This document shows positions 1 to 7,271 of a DNA stretch of 9,221 nt, in pieces; within the stretch, counting starts at the first letter, position 1; each line of letters opens with the position of its first letter. The stretch is from assembly GCA_027036655.1 (NCBI GenBank), contig JALWEC010000345.1, positions 1-9,221 of the forward strand. The letters are read 5' to 3'. The translations under genes were made by a program, and so were the position numbers. Under the pieces are notes generated by a model that ran no database searches, was not told the origin of the DNA, and worked only from the letters and a program-made list of their open reading frames with translations. This stretch comes from Melioribacteraceae bacterium (lineage in GTDB: Bacteria; Bacteroidota; Ignavibacteria; Ignavibacteriales; Melioribacteraceae).

Positions 1-968
1 AGTGGAAGGAAAAACTTTCCGATTTAATAAATTATCAGAAGTTTGTTCAGTTTACTTTTTTCGACGAGTGGAGCGCCTTAAGAAAATACGCCAATGAAAA
101 AGGAATTACAATAATCGGGGATATGCCTATATTTATTGCTTATGACAGCTCCGATGTATGGGCGAACAGAGAGTTGTTTACTGTTAATGAAAAAGGCGAA
201 TTGGAAACCGTAGCCGGAGTACCGCCCGATTATTTTAGTCCGACCGGACAGTTGTGGGGAAATCCTTTGTACCGTTGGGACGAAATGCGCAAAGATAATT
301 TCAGCTGGTGGAAGAAGCGTTTCGGAAAATTGTTTGAACTTGTCGATATTGTTCGTATTGACCACTTCAGAGGTTTTGAGGCGTTTTGGGAAATTCCCGG
401 CGGAGCGCCAAATGCTATCAAAGGGAAGTGGGTTAAAGCGCCCGGCGACGAGCTGTTCACCGAGATAAAAAGAACCTTCGGCGATCTTCCCATTCTTGCC
501 GAGGACCTTGGCGTTATTACCGATGAAGTACGCGCTTTAAGGGATAAGTTCGGATTTCCCGGGATGAAAATTCTGCAATTTGCGTTTGGGAAAGATGGCG
601 ACAAAAATTTTCTTCCGCATAACTATTCCCGGAACTCGGTTGTTTACACCGGCTCGCACGATAACGATACAACCAAAGGATTTTTCGATAAAGCGATGAG
701 CGAGGATATCGAGCTTTTTGAATGGACGCAGGACTATCTGAATTACTATGGCGCGGAGATTGTTTTTCCTTTAATCAAGGAAGCGTACAAGTCGGTCGCC
801 AATTACGCAATCATTCCGATGCAGGATATTCTTAATCTCGGTTCGCAAGCGCGGATGAATTTCCCCGGTAAACTCGGAGGAAATTGGAGTTGGAGATTCA
901 GTTGGGACCAAATTACGGAAGAGCTTGCATCAAAGTATCATTATTTGTGCAAACTTTACGAAAGATAA
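1..968 (+). CDS. malQ: 4-alpha-glucanotransferase (amylomaltase, GH77), 5'-truncated by the window edge
   Basis: Cytoplasmic disproportionating enzyme that moves alpha-1,4-glucan segments between maltodextrin chains in maltose/glycogen metabolism. The frame is already open at base 3 with family-like sequence before the first ATG (base 123), so the gene starts outside the window; about 321 C-terminal residues are present, against roughly 500 for a full MalQ. Visible GH77 landmarks: GDMPIFIAYDSSDVWAN (from base 117), the nucleophile Asp in VRIDHFRG (codon 360-362), the acid/base Glu in ILAEDLG (codon 501-503), and the transition-state Asp in TGSHDNDTTKG (codon 660-662). All three catalytic carboxylates are therefore present. 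The C-terminal NWSWRFSWDQ segment is also typical, and the frame ends normally at TAA (966-968). Nothing suggests decay. It has no visible functional link to the signalling genes downstream, from which it is separated by 177 bases. Confidence 0.96.
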   Translation, partial: WKEKLSDLINYQKFVQFTFFDEWSALRKYANEKGITIIGDMPIFIAYDSSDVWANRELFTVNEKGELETVAGVPPDYFSPTGQLWGNPLYRWDEMRKDNFSWWKKRFGKLFELVDIVRIDHFRGFEAFWEIPGGAPNAIKGKWVKAPGDELFTEIKRTFGDLPILAEDLGVITDEVRALRDKFGFPGMKILQFAFGKDGDKNFLPHNYSRNSVVYTGSHDNDTTKGFFDKAMSEDIELFEWTQDYLNYYGAEIVFPLIKEAYKSVANYAIIPMQDILNLGSQARMNFPGKLGGNWSWRFSWDQITEELASKYHYLCKLYER

Positions 969-1010
969 TTTTATTTCGTAGCTGAATAGTTTCAACAAAC
1001 AGGCTACTCT

Positions 1011-1102
1011 GCGTTGCGCTTTTGAAACATAATTCTTGTTATGTTGCATAATTGAAACGTCTATTCAAAATTTTCTTTAAAAATGTTGCATTTTTGAAAT
1101 AT
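1011..1102 (+). repeat. Three imperfect direct repeats, GTTGC-N6-TTGAAA type, upstream of the sensor kinase
   Basis: Three 20-base copies lie at 1011-1030, 1041-1060 and 1083-1102. All share GTTGC, then six bases, then TTGAAA. Copies 2 and 3 match at 16 of 20 positions, copies 1 and 3 at 15 of 20, copies 1 and 2 at 13 of 20. Start-to-start spacing is 30 and 42 bases, about three and four helical turns, so the copies would lie on nearly the same DNA face. This arrangement suits binding sites of a regulator controlling the kinase/activator operon. The binding protein is unknown; autoregulation by the NtrC-type activator is only a guess. The region is AT-rich, so part of the match could be chance. 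Confidence 0.5.
1026..1045. promoter_or_regulatory. Inverted repeat AACATAA-N6-TTATGTT, possible operator
   Basis: A perfect 7-base inverted repeat with a 6-base spacer (TTCTTG) joins the end of the first direct repeat to the start of the second. The symmetry and 20-base length resemble a dimeric operator, and it sits 100-120 bases upstream of the kinase start codon. As RNA it would be a weak AT-rich hairpin. The role is inferred. Confidence 0.3.
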
Positions 1103-1106
1103 TCTC

Positions 1107-1112
1107 TATAAT
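1107..1112 (+). promoter_or_regulatory. Possible -10 box (TATAAT) for the kinase/activator operon
   Basis: A perfect TATAAT lies 33 bases upstream of the chosen ATG. The best -35 candidate is TTGCAT at 1086-1091, three of six bases matching TTGACA, with a short 15-base spacer; it falls inside the third direct repeat, so a protein bound there would overlap the promoter. There is no GG-N10-GC pair here, so the operon promoter itself does not look sigma-54 dependent. Confidence 0.35.
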
Positions 1113-1126
1113 TTTAGAACAAAATT

Positions 1127-1135
1127 GGAAGGGAA
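1127..1135 (+). promoter_or_regulatory. Ribosome binding site that decides the kinase start (GGAAGGGAA)
   Basis: The purine-rich GGAAGGGAA ends about 10 bases before ATG 1146. The frame could extend up to TTG 1125, but this Shine-Dalgarno-like run would then lie inside the coding sequence, and no purine run precedes the TTG. ATG 1146 is therefore preferred. Confidence 0.5.
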
Positions 1136-1145
1136 TATTAATTGT

Positions 1146-3644
1146 ATGAGCGGCTCCGAGCAAAATAATAACTCAAGGGTCATCAAAGAAAAACACATTT
1201 TTATTGTCATTGTTGTTTTATCCTTCTTGATTACGCTTATCGGTGCAATAATTTATCTTAACCGGATGCCCAAATTAAAACTGCATGAAATCTCCTATGT
1301 GGCTTATCAAACTAAAAGTTACGAAAAATTAGTTCATTTGGATACCTCCGATTCCGCAGAAATTTTTACCTTAAGCCAAGGGGTGAACGAACTATCATAC
1401 AAAATTACAATCTCGGATTTAACGGAAAAACATAAAACCGAATTTAAGATTAAAGCGAAAAAAACTAATCTTGATTGGATTACTTTTGACGATTTAAATG
1501 GGGACGGAAGTAAAGAAATTATTGTTCTTTACTTAAGACGCGACTCGCTTTTTCAATCTATTTTCAATCAAAAAACCGGAAGTTTTTTTTCAGGTGAAAA
1601 ACTTGTAATGGTTAAACCTGAAAAAGCACTTCATAAGAAATGGTTTTTTCATATAAAAACGGGGGGGATAATCAGCGACGATTCTACCGGAAAACATCTT
1701 ATTTTTGTAATGTGGGCAACCGGCGCTGTTTATCCGCGAGCGGTTTTTGATTATAGTTTGTCAAAGCAAAAAATTGTCAGACGCCTTGATATGTTGTCGT
1801 CGCCTTATTTGCTTTACCTTTTCGATCTAAATAATGATGGGAAAAAAGAAATTATTGTCTCTTCTATGGCGGCAGCGACAGTTGAAAATATTAGTGATAA
1901 AAACAAATACGATTTTTATCATAGTTGGGTTATTGCTTTAAAACAGAATTTTGAACCTCTCTTTACAATAAAAAAAGGTCCTAAACTTTCATTTTTTTAT
2001 ACGGATACTCTCTCAACGCAAAATGGTAATTTTATTGTTGCGGTACATCGTTCTCCGTCCAATAGCAGTTATCCCGTGGAAATTTTAAAAATCGACTCCA
2101 CCGGTGAAATTGTTAAGCATGTAAAATTGAAAACAATCCGTAGTTTTTATTTTTCCGTGCAGAAAGATAAATCAATCTGGTTTGCTTTCAAGGACACTCT
2201 TAAAATTTTTAACAATGATTTGGAAACAATTCACAAAGTTTCTTTACCCTCATCAAAATTGTTCTCTTCCGTGTATGCGTTTTCAATCCTCGGTAACAAC
2301 TATTTCCTCGGTTGGGCTCATGGCAACCTTTATGCTTTTGATAAAAATTATAATCTGATTTTATATAAGAAGTTTGAATATTCCGAAAAATTATTGAGAG
2401 AAGATATTTCGATTTTCCAAAACCGAAACGGCGGATTTCCTTACGTATTAATAAGCGGTAAAGCGCAGCGGAGATTATTTGTAATCGAGCCTAACAAACC
2501 TACGTTTATAATATTTTTCATCTTTTTGGGCATTTGGATATTCTTGTCGCTACTCCTCTATTTCTCGAAAATTTTGCTTCAAAAAGTTTTTATTTATTAC
2601 TTCTATTTTTTACACTCTTCCGCCAGATCGTCTAATATGATCATACTGATTGACAGTAATAAAAAAGTAAGATATATGAACCAGGTCGCCAAAACGGTAT
2701 TCTGTAGGGATCGCTCCAAATGTGATGAAAAAAGGCATTCCCATTATTCTTGGCTTTCTGAAGTTTCAAATGTGTTGTATAAGTTTCTTGATATTGGGAT
2801 TCAAACTTCTAATGAAGCGACGGCGGAGTTTACCGTTTCTACCGATAAACAAATTTTGCGGGTTAAAGGTACATTCATTCCCTTTATTTTATTCAATTCT
2901 TATCCGATAGGTTATTACTGCAGTTTAATTGATCTATCAAAATCAATTGAAGCCGAGCGCGCAAAAGTTTACTCGCATTCAATTCAGAAAGTCGCGCATG
3001 AAATTAAGACGCCGCTTAACTCTCTTCTGTTTACGGTGAAGTCGTTGGAGTTCCAGCACAAGAGCGACGAGGAAGTAAATCGGGAAGAAATTTTAAGCGA
3101 CCTCCGTTTGTTGGAAACGGAAGTTAAGAGAATCAAAACTTTGACGAATAATCTTTTGAAATTTGCGAATTTGCAGAAGCCTCATTTTAAAGAAGTGAAT
3201 ATCGAGGAAATAATTTCCGAGTCCATAAAGAAGTTTGAGCCCTATAGGGGTAAAGGAGTTGAATTTAAGATTACGGGGGAGCTCGGAACGGTTTTCGCCG
3301 ATGAATTTCAAATGAAAGAAGCATTTCAGATATTAATCGAAAATAGCATTGATGCAATGAAAGCCAACGGCAAAATAGAAATTATTATTTCAAAGGAAGT
3401 AATTCACGATGTCGAATTTTTGAAAATTATGCTGTCGGACGAAGGTGAAGGAATTCCTGAAAAAATCCGAGATGTTCTGTTTGATCCTTATGTTACAACC
3501 AAGCTGCACGGAACCGGCATGGGGCTGGCAATAGCTCAGAAAATAGTGGAAGATCATGGAAGCAAATTAACTTTTACGACCGGCCCGAACGGGACAATAT
3601 TTAGTTTTTATTTGAAATGTATTAATTGTGGAGAAAAAATATGA
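1146..3644 (+). CDS. NtrB-type membrane sensor histidine kinase with a large periplasmic DxNxDG-containing domain
   Basis: An 832-residue inner-membrane kinase that senses an envelope signal and should phosphorylate the activator encoded next. In order: membrane segment about 17-38; periplasmic region about 39-452, beta-strand-rich, with two DxNxDGxxE loops (D116-N118-D120-E124 and D227-N229-D231-E235) as in FG-GAP/VCBS-type beta-propellers, suggesting calcium binding; membrane segment about 453-477; PAS-like domain about 496-595 (NMIILIDSNKKVRYMN); HisKA with phosphoacceptor H618 in AHEIKTPLN; ATPase domain with N-box N733 (ENSIDAM), G1 DEGEGIP (D765), F-box LFDPYVTTK and G2 GTGMGLAIA (791-794). 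All catalytic boxes are intact. Cysteines occur only on the cytoplasmic side: C520, C526 and C592 in the PAS region and a terminal C825-x-x-C828. The stop overlaps the next gene's ATG by four bases (ATGA), implying translational coupling. The signal sensed is unknown. Confidence 0.93.
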   Translation: MSGSEQNNNSRVIKEKHIFIVIVVLSFLITLIGAIIYLNRMPKLKLHEISYVAYQTKSYEKLVHLDTSDSAEIFTLSQGVNELSYKITISDLTEKHKTEFKIKAKKTNLDWITFDDLNGDGSKEIIVLYLRRDSLFQSIFNQKTGSFFSGEKLVMVKPEKALHKKWFFHIKTGGIISDDSTGKHLIFVMWATGAVYPRAVFDYSLSKQKIVRRLDMLSSPYLLYLFDLNNDGKKEIIVSSMAAATVENISDKNKYDFYHSWVIALKQNFEPLFTIKKGPKLSFFYTDTLSTQNGNFIVAVHRSPSNSSYPVEILKIDSTGEIVKHVKLKTIRSFYFSVQKDKSIWFAFKDTLKIFNNDLETIHKVSLPSSKLFSSVYAFSILGNNYFLGWAHGNLYAFDKNYNLILYKKFEYSEKLLREDISIFQNRNGGFPYVLISGKAQRRLFVIEPNKPTFIIFFIFLGIWIFLSLLLYFSKILLQKVFIYYFYFLHSSARSSNMIILIDSNKKVRYMNQVAKTVFCRDRSKCDEKRHSHYSWLSEVSNVLYKFLDIGIQTSNEATAEFTVSTDKQILRVKGTFIPFILFNSYPIGYYCSLIDLSKSIEAERAKVYSHSIQKVAHEIKTPLNSLLFTVKSLEFQHKSDEEVNREEILSDLRLLETEVKRIKTLTNNLLKFANLQKPHFKEVNIEEIISESIKKFEPYRGKGVEFKITGELGTVFADEFQMKEAFQILIENSIDAMKANGKIEIIISKEVIHDVEFLKIMLSDEGEGIPEKIRDVLFDPYVTTKLHGTGMGLAIAQKIVEDHGSKLTFTTGPNGTIFSFYLKCINCGEKI
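3630..3643 (+). promoter_or_regulatory. Ribosome binding site and start of the activator gene, inside the kinase 3' end
   Basis: GGAG (3630-3633), seven spacer bases, then ATG (3641-3643). The site lies within the last codons of the kinase, and the ATG overlaps its TGA. It favours ATG 3641 over the in-frame TTG at 3626, which has no purine run before it. The same 14 bases recur exactly before the second kinase (6097-6110). Confidence 0.75.
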
Positions 3645-5026
3645 AAAATCCTCCTTTAATTTTAGCTATCGACGACGATACTGCTTATCTGCAGTCAATA
3701 AAAAAGATGTTAAGATTTAGCGGTTTTATAGTAAGGACGCTTGATAACGTTAATCTTGTTATTGATGAAATACACGAGCATAATTTCAGCGCGATACTGC
3801 TTGATTTACAGATGCCGGGAATAACCGGATTGGATTTGCTGAAACAGATTATTGCCTACAAACCGGGTATTCCGATCATCGTTGTTTCGGGAACCGCCGG
3901 AATAGAAACAGCCGTTGAGGCAATAAAACTCGGCGCTTATGATTTTCTGGAAAAGCCGGTTGATTTTGAAAGACTAATGATTGCAATAAATAACGCCTTA
4001 AAACATCTTACGCTTAATATAGAGAAAGAGATGCTTACGCAGGAACTTGCGTCGTCGCATCAGATATTGGGGGAAAGCGAAGCTACGATTAAGATGAAAA
4101 ACGAAATCAAAACTATTGGTGCTTCCAACATAAGAGCGCTTATTATCGGCGAAAGCGGAACCGGAAAAGAGCTTGTGGCGTGGGGGATATATTACAATAG
4201 TCCGAGAAAGAACAAACCGTTTCTCAAATTAAATTGCGCTTCAATTCCTCATGATTTGTTAGAGAGTGAACTTTTCGGATATAAAAAAGGTTCATTTACC
4301 GGAGCGATTAATGATAAACCGGGGAAATTCCAAGCTGCCGACGGAGGAACGCTTTTCCTTGATGAAATCGGCGAACTTGATATTTCGCTTCAGGCAAAAC
4401 TTCTCAGAGTTCTCGAAGAAGGGGAAATAGAAATGGTCGGTTCAAACGAAAGCGTTCAGGTTGACGTTCGGATAATAGCGGCGACCAATCAGGATTTGCC
4501 GTCGTTAATCAGAGAAGGGAAGTTCAGAGAGGATTTATTTCACAGATTAAACGTTGCGAGAATCGACGTTCCTCCTCTTCGCGAAAGAAAGGAAGATATT
4601 CTGCCGATCGCTTATCATTTTATTGAGAAATATAACGAGGAGTACAATAAAAAAATAAGAAGGATTTCTCCGCAAGCCGAAGGATTGCTTGTAAACCACA
4701 GTTGGAAAGGAAATGTAAGGGAATTGAGGAATGTAATCGAAAGCACGGTGCTCTTTAATAATTCGGAAACTATCGACGTAAAAGAGATTATCGAAGCGTT
4801 CAATCGCAGCGGATATGACTTTGAAGAAAAACTTTTTACGACGGAAGGAGAATTCCCCGATTTAAAGACTGCGAAAAATAATTTTGAAAAAAATTATCTA
4901 TTAAGCGTACTTCGGGCAACCGATTGGGCTATAGGAAAAGCCGCGGATATTATGGCGATAGACAGATCTAATTTGTTTAAGAAAATGAAGCAATTCGGAA
5001 TTCAGAAACCGGGCGAGGGAAAATAG
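3641..5026 (+). CDS. NtrC-family sigma-54-dependent response regulator
   Basis: A 461-residue cytoplasmic transcription activator and presumed partner of the overlapping upstream kinase. Receiver domain about 5-122: acidic cluster D11-D12-D13, phosphoacceptor D55 in LLDLQMPG, switch S83 and conserved K105 in FLEKPVD, all present. Central AAA+ domain about 142-372: Walker A GESGTGKE (170-177), sigma-54 contact loop GSFTGA (217-222; Ser replaces the usual first Ala, an accepted variant), Walker B LFLDEIGE (D241, E242), arginine-finger region [10 protein letters not shown] (R296, R302). C-terminal Fis-type helix-turn-helix about 415-455 ([20 protein letters not shown]). The intact receiver and GSFTGA loop indicate phosphorylation-controlled ATP-driven opening of sigma-54 promoters. 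The target promoters are not evident here, except possibly the site at 7272-7287. The gene ends six bases from the convergent cheB-like gene, with no terminator between them. Confidence 0.96.
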   Translation: MKNPPLILAIDDDTAYLQSIKKMLRFSGFIVRTLDNVNLVIDEIHEHNFSAILLDLQMPGITGLDLLKQIIAYKPGIPIIVVSGTAGIETAVEAIKLGAYDFLEKPVDFERLMIAINNALKHLTLNIEKEMLTQELASSHQILGESEATIKMKNEIKTIGASNIRALIIGESGTGKELVAWGIYYNSPRKNKPFLKLNCASIPHDLLESELFGYKKGSFTGAINDKPGKFQAADGGTLFLDEIGELDISLQAKLLRVLEEGEIEMVGSNESVQVDVRIIAATNQDLPSLIREGKFREDLFHRLNVARIDVPPLRERKEDILPIAYHFIEKYNEEYNKKIRRISPQAEGLLVNHSWKGNVRELRNVIESTVLFNNSETIDVKEIIEAFNRSGYDFEEKLFTTEGEFPDLKTAKNNFEKNYLLSVLRATDWAIGKAADIMAIDRSNLFKKMKQFGIQKPGEGK

Positions 5027-5032
5027 GAATAA

Positions 5033-6034
5033 TCAGCGCGACCTGTTTTGCCGGTAAATTTTCAACGCTTCCGAAATTATTTCTTCGGGAAGATTTGCAA
5101 CATCGACTATTTTATCGGCTAATCCGGAATTAATTGCCGATAACGGCATCGTGTGTATAACGGCGGTATCGGGAGATTGAATGATAATTTTGCCTCCCGC
5201 TTTTGAAATATAAGCTGCCCCTGCTGTCCCGTCGTGTCCCATTCCGGTTAAAATTACTCCTATTGAAGTATTCGGAAAAACTTCCGCGATACTTTTAAAG
5301 AGGGGGTCGGCTGAAGGTCGGACAAAGTTTACGGGGGCGTTCCGGTTAAGCTCGATTTTTTGTGACGGAGTTACTTTCATGTGGTAATTGCCCGGAGCAA
5401 AGTATATTGTCCCGGTGCTGATTTTCATTCCGTGCTCGGCTAAAACTACATTGTAGCCGGTTAAATTGTTAATTCGTTCGGTATATTGTTTCAGCATCCA
5501 CGCGGGGGCGTGAAGTACAATAAGGAATACAGCTTTATCGGTAAATTCCAAATCTGAAATGATTTTTTCCAGAGTTAAAGGACCTCCCGTACTTGCGACA
5601 ATTCCAATCGCAACAAAGGGAGATTTTTGTTTACCGTAATTTAGTATCTCTTTTTTCTTCTCGATATCCGAAATTTCAAGCTCCAAACTTTGCAGAAGAA
5701 TGTCATTGTAATAAGGAGGCACAAAGTAGCGGTTGGCGCCGTATTTCATTGCTTTATTGCAGACTTCAGGTTCGCCGATATTTATAAATGCAAAAATGAT
5801 AATCGTTTTATTAACCTTTCTGATTTTGTTAATCAGATCCAAGCCGGAGTCAATATTGGAGGAGACATCAACTAAAATAATATCAAAAACATCAAGAAGA
5901 AGTTCTTCATAAGCAATTTTATAATCCGTAACTTCTTTTATTAGATATCCGGATTTGTAAAATATATGCGAAATATATCGCCTACGGGCTTTGTCCGGAC
6001 TAACGGTCAATATCTTTTTGCGGTGATTGTTCAA
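5033..6034 (-). CDS. cheB: CheB-like protein-glutamate methylesterase with a degenerate receiver domain
   Basis: A 333-residue cytoplasmic protein with the two-domain CheB layout. The C-terminal esterase domain (about 139-330) keeps the full catalytic set: S148 in GIVASTGGP, H175 in VLHAPAW and D268 in LTGMGHDGT, plus the RPSADPLF motif (239-246). The family removes methyl groups from, or deamidates, chemoreceptor glutamates. The N-terminal receiver (about 5-120) is abnormal: D56 (ILVDVSS) remains, but the acidic pair is replaced by S12-P13, the switch Thr/Ser by Ala or Phe (A82 region) and the conserved Lys by Pro (YFVPPY), so ordinary phosphorylation control is doubtful. The only plausible start is TTG (6032-6034), because the receiver's first strand begins at codon 6-7 and an in-frame stop lies ten bases upstream; the AGAAAG before it is a weak ribosome site. 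No CheR, CheA, CheW or receptor gene is present. It diverges from the second kinase. Confidence 0.9.
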   Translation of the reverse strand: MNNHRKKILTVSPDKARRRYISHIFYKSGYLIKEVTDYKIAYEELLLDVFDIILVDVSSNIDSGLDLINKIRKVNKTIIIFAFINIGEPEVCNKAMKYGANRYFVPPYYNDILLQSLELEISDIEKKKEILNYGKQKSPFVAIGIVASTGGPLTLEKIISDLEFTDKAVFLIVLHAPAWMLKQYTERINNLTGYNVVLAEHGMKISTGTIYFAPGNYHMKVTPSQKIELNRNAPVNFVRPSADPLFKSIAEVFPNTSIGVILTGMGHDGTAGAAYISKAGGKIIIQSPDTAVIHTMPLSAINSGLADKIVDVANLPEEIISEALKIYRQNRSR

Positions 6035-6107
6035 TAAACTTTCTTAAAATTAAGTTAAAAATATTTTATTAAGTTACGATAATAAGTTAACAAATCGGAG
6101 AAAAAAT
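6035..6107. promoter_or_regulatory. Divergent promoter region with three ATTAAGTTA-type direct repeats
   Basis: This 73-base spacer must hold the start signals for both the cheB-like gene (left) and the second kinase (right). ATTAAGTTA occurs at 6049-6057 and 6068-6076, with a variant AATAAGTTA at 6081-6089, spaced 19 and 13 bases. For the rightward gene a possible promoter is TTAAAA (6055-6060), a 17-base gap, then GATAAT (6078-6083), which overlaps the repeats. Shared repeats would allow joint control of the two genes. The region is very AT-rich, so confidence in each element is low. Confidence 0.35.
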
Positions 6108-6110
6108 ATG
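6097..6110 (+). promoter_or_regulatory. Ribosome binding site and start of the second kinase
   Basis: GGAG (6097-6100) is followed by seven bases and ATG (6108-6110). The 14-base string is identical to that before the activator at 3630-3643, a good sign that Shine-Dalgarno initiation with this spacing is standard in this genome. Confidence 0.75.
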
Positions 6111-7091
6111 TTAGAAATTGTAATAGTCGTATTAACAATATTATTGTTATTTGTCGTTATTCAAAATTTCAAGATGAGAAAACATATATCCAAAACCAAT
6201 GACTATGAACGTATTGAAAAAGCGCTAAAAGAAGCCGAATCCAAAATTGAAAATCTGAAAAACGGTTATAATAATATCAAAGATGAAAATGACTTTCTTA
6301 AAAGTAAAAATAGGGAATTGCAGAGAAAGATGAAAGATTTGGAGCTTGCCAATGTGGAATTGCTGGAACGTAAAGAGGAACTGCAGGCAAGCAAAGAAAA
6401 AATTGAACTTCTTCACAAAAAGAAGGAGGAACTTTTCGCTATTGCCATCCATGATATAAAGAATCCGGTTTCGGCAATTAAGGGATATCTCGATTTGCTA
6501 CATTCGTATGATTTAACTGCTCAGGAACAGCAGGAAATTATGGACGGACTTCTTGCTTCGTCGGATAAAATTGTTAAGCTGGCTCAGGAAATAGCTCGGA
6601 ATATTGTCAGTGAAAAGTTCGAACCGAATCTTAATCTAAAATCTGCATCCTTAAAGGATATAATCGATTCGGTATGCCGGCAGAATTCCGCTTATGCAGA
6701 AAGCAAGCATGTTAAGCTTATTAATAAAAGTTCAAAAGATTTACCTCCGGTTAAAGTTGACCCGAACAAAATTGAGGAAGCCATCGATAATCTTGTGAAT
6801 AATGCCATTAAATACGGTCCCGAGGGGACGACGGTTGAAGTGAAAACATTTTTTAATTCCGAGACTATTACAATTGAAGTAAACGACGACGGGCAGGGAA
6901 TCCCGAAGGAGGAACAGAAGAAAATTTTCAGTAAAGGAGCGTTGTTGTCCACAGAGCCGACCGGCGGGGAAAGCCGTAACGGTTTGGGATTGTGGATAGT
7001 TAAAAAAATAATAGAGGATCATAACGGTAAAGTTTACGTTGAAAGCAAGGAGGGAGTAGGTTCCAATTTCGGTATTAAACTACCTTACTAA
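6108..7091 (+). CDS. Small membrane-anchored sensor histidine kinase with a coiled-coil linker
   Basis: A 327-residue histidine kinase. In order: a short N-terminal hydrophobic segment about 2-20 with no periplasmic domain; a long charged coiled coil about 33-110, rich in Glu/Lys/Leu (for example LQRKMKDLELANVELLERK); HisKA with phosphoacceptor H115 in AIHDIKNPVSAIKGYL; ATPase domain with N-box NLVNNAIKYGP (N228, N232), G1 NDDGQGIP (D260, G262, G264), F-box KKIFSKG and G2 RNGLGLWIVKKI (292-295). All catalytic boxes are intact. There is no PAS, GAF or other recognisable sensor, so the input may come through the membrane helix or the coiled coil, perhaps from a partner protein. No response regulator follows. 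The nearest receivers are the degenerate one in the divergent cheB-like gene and the NtrC-type one, which already has its own kinase. It therefore looks like an orphan kinase. Confidence 0.94.
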   Translation: MLEIVIVVLTILLLFVVIQNFKMRKHISKTNDYERIEKALKEAESKIENLKNGYNNIKDENDFLKSKNRELQRKMKDLELANVELLERKEELQASKEKIELLHKKKEELFAIAIHDIKNPVSAIKGYLDLLHSYDLTAQEQQEIMDGLLASSDKIVKLAQEIARNIVSEKFEPNLNLKSASLKDIIDSVCRQNSAYAESKHVKLINKSSKDLPPVKVDPNKIEEAIDNLVNNAIKYGPEGTTVEVKTFFNSETITIEVNDDGQGIPKEEQKKIFSKGALLSTEPTGGESRNGLGLWIVKKIIEDHNGKVYVESKEGVGSNFGIKLPY

Positions 7092-7271
7092 ACCGGCAAT
7101 CAAAGGAAAGCTATGCAAATTTGGGATCTTGAAATTCTCTACTACCCACCGGTAAATAATCAGCGGGTGATAGAGATAATTTAAGTTTACGGCATTGCTT
7201 AAGTCGGAGGTCGCTATGGTTCTAATATCTCATCCTAAAAGTTTCAACGGTTTTCAGACTATTCTTTTTCT

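Noticed and set aside
230..604. 124-codon open frame on the minus strand inside malQ
   Set aside because: It lies fully antisense to conserved catalytic-core coding sequence and encodes nothing recognisable.
123..968. malQ as a short complete gene starting at ATG 123
   Set aside because: The frame is open to the left edge with sequence typical of the family (for example GITIIGDMPIF), so this ATG is internal.
978..1007. GTAGCTG/CAGGCTAC hairpin after malQ as a terminator
   Set aside because: Short stem with a bulge, a 17-base loop and no T-run after it; too weak to call.
1002..1017. GG...TTGCG resembling a sigma-54 promoter upstream of the first kinase
   Set aside because: The GG and GC are twelve bases apart, not ten, and the -24 box reads GGCTAC. 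Spacing is strict for sigma-54.
1011..1102. CRISPR-like array from the three repeats before the first kinase
   Set aside because: Copies are only 13-16 of 20 identical, spacing is 10 and 22 bases, and no cas gene is present.
1125..1145. Upstream TTG start for the first kinase
   Set aside because: No ribosome site before the TTG; the purine-rich run lies downstream of it and suits ATG 1146.
3626..3640. Upstream TTG start for the activator
   Set aside because: GGAG at 3630-3633 and the ATGA overlap point to ATG 3641, and the receiver starts normally from there.
6692..7022. Two overlapping minus-strand open frames inside the second kinase
   Set aside because: They are antisense to the conserved ATPase boxes, lack ribosome sites and resemble no family.
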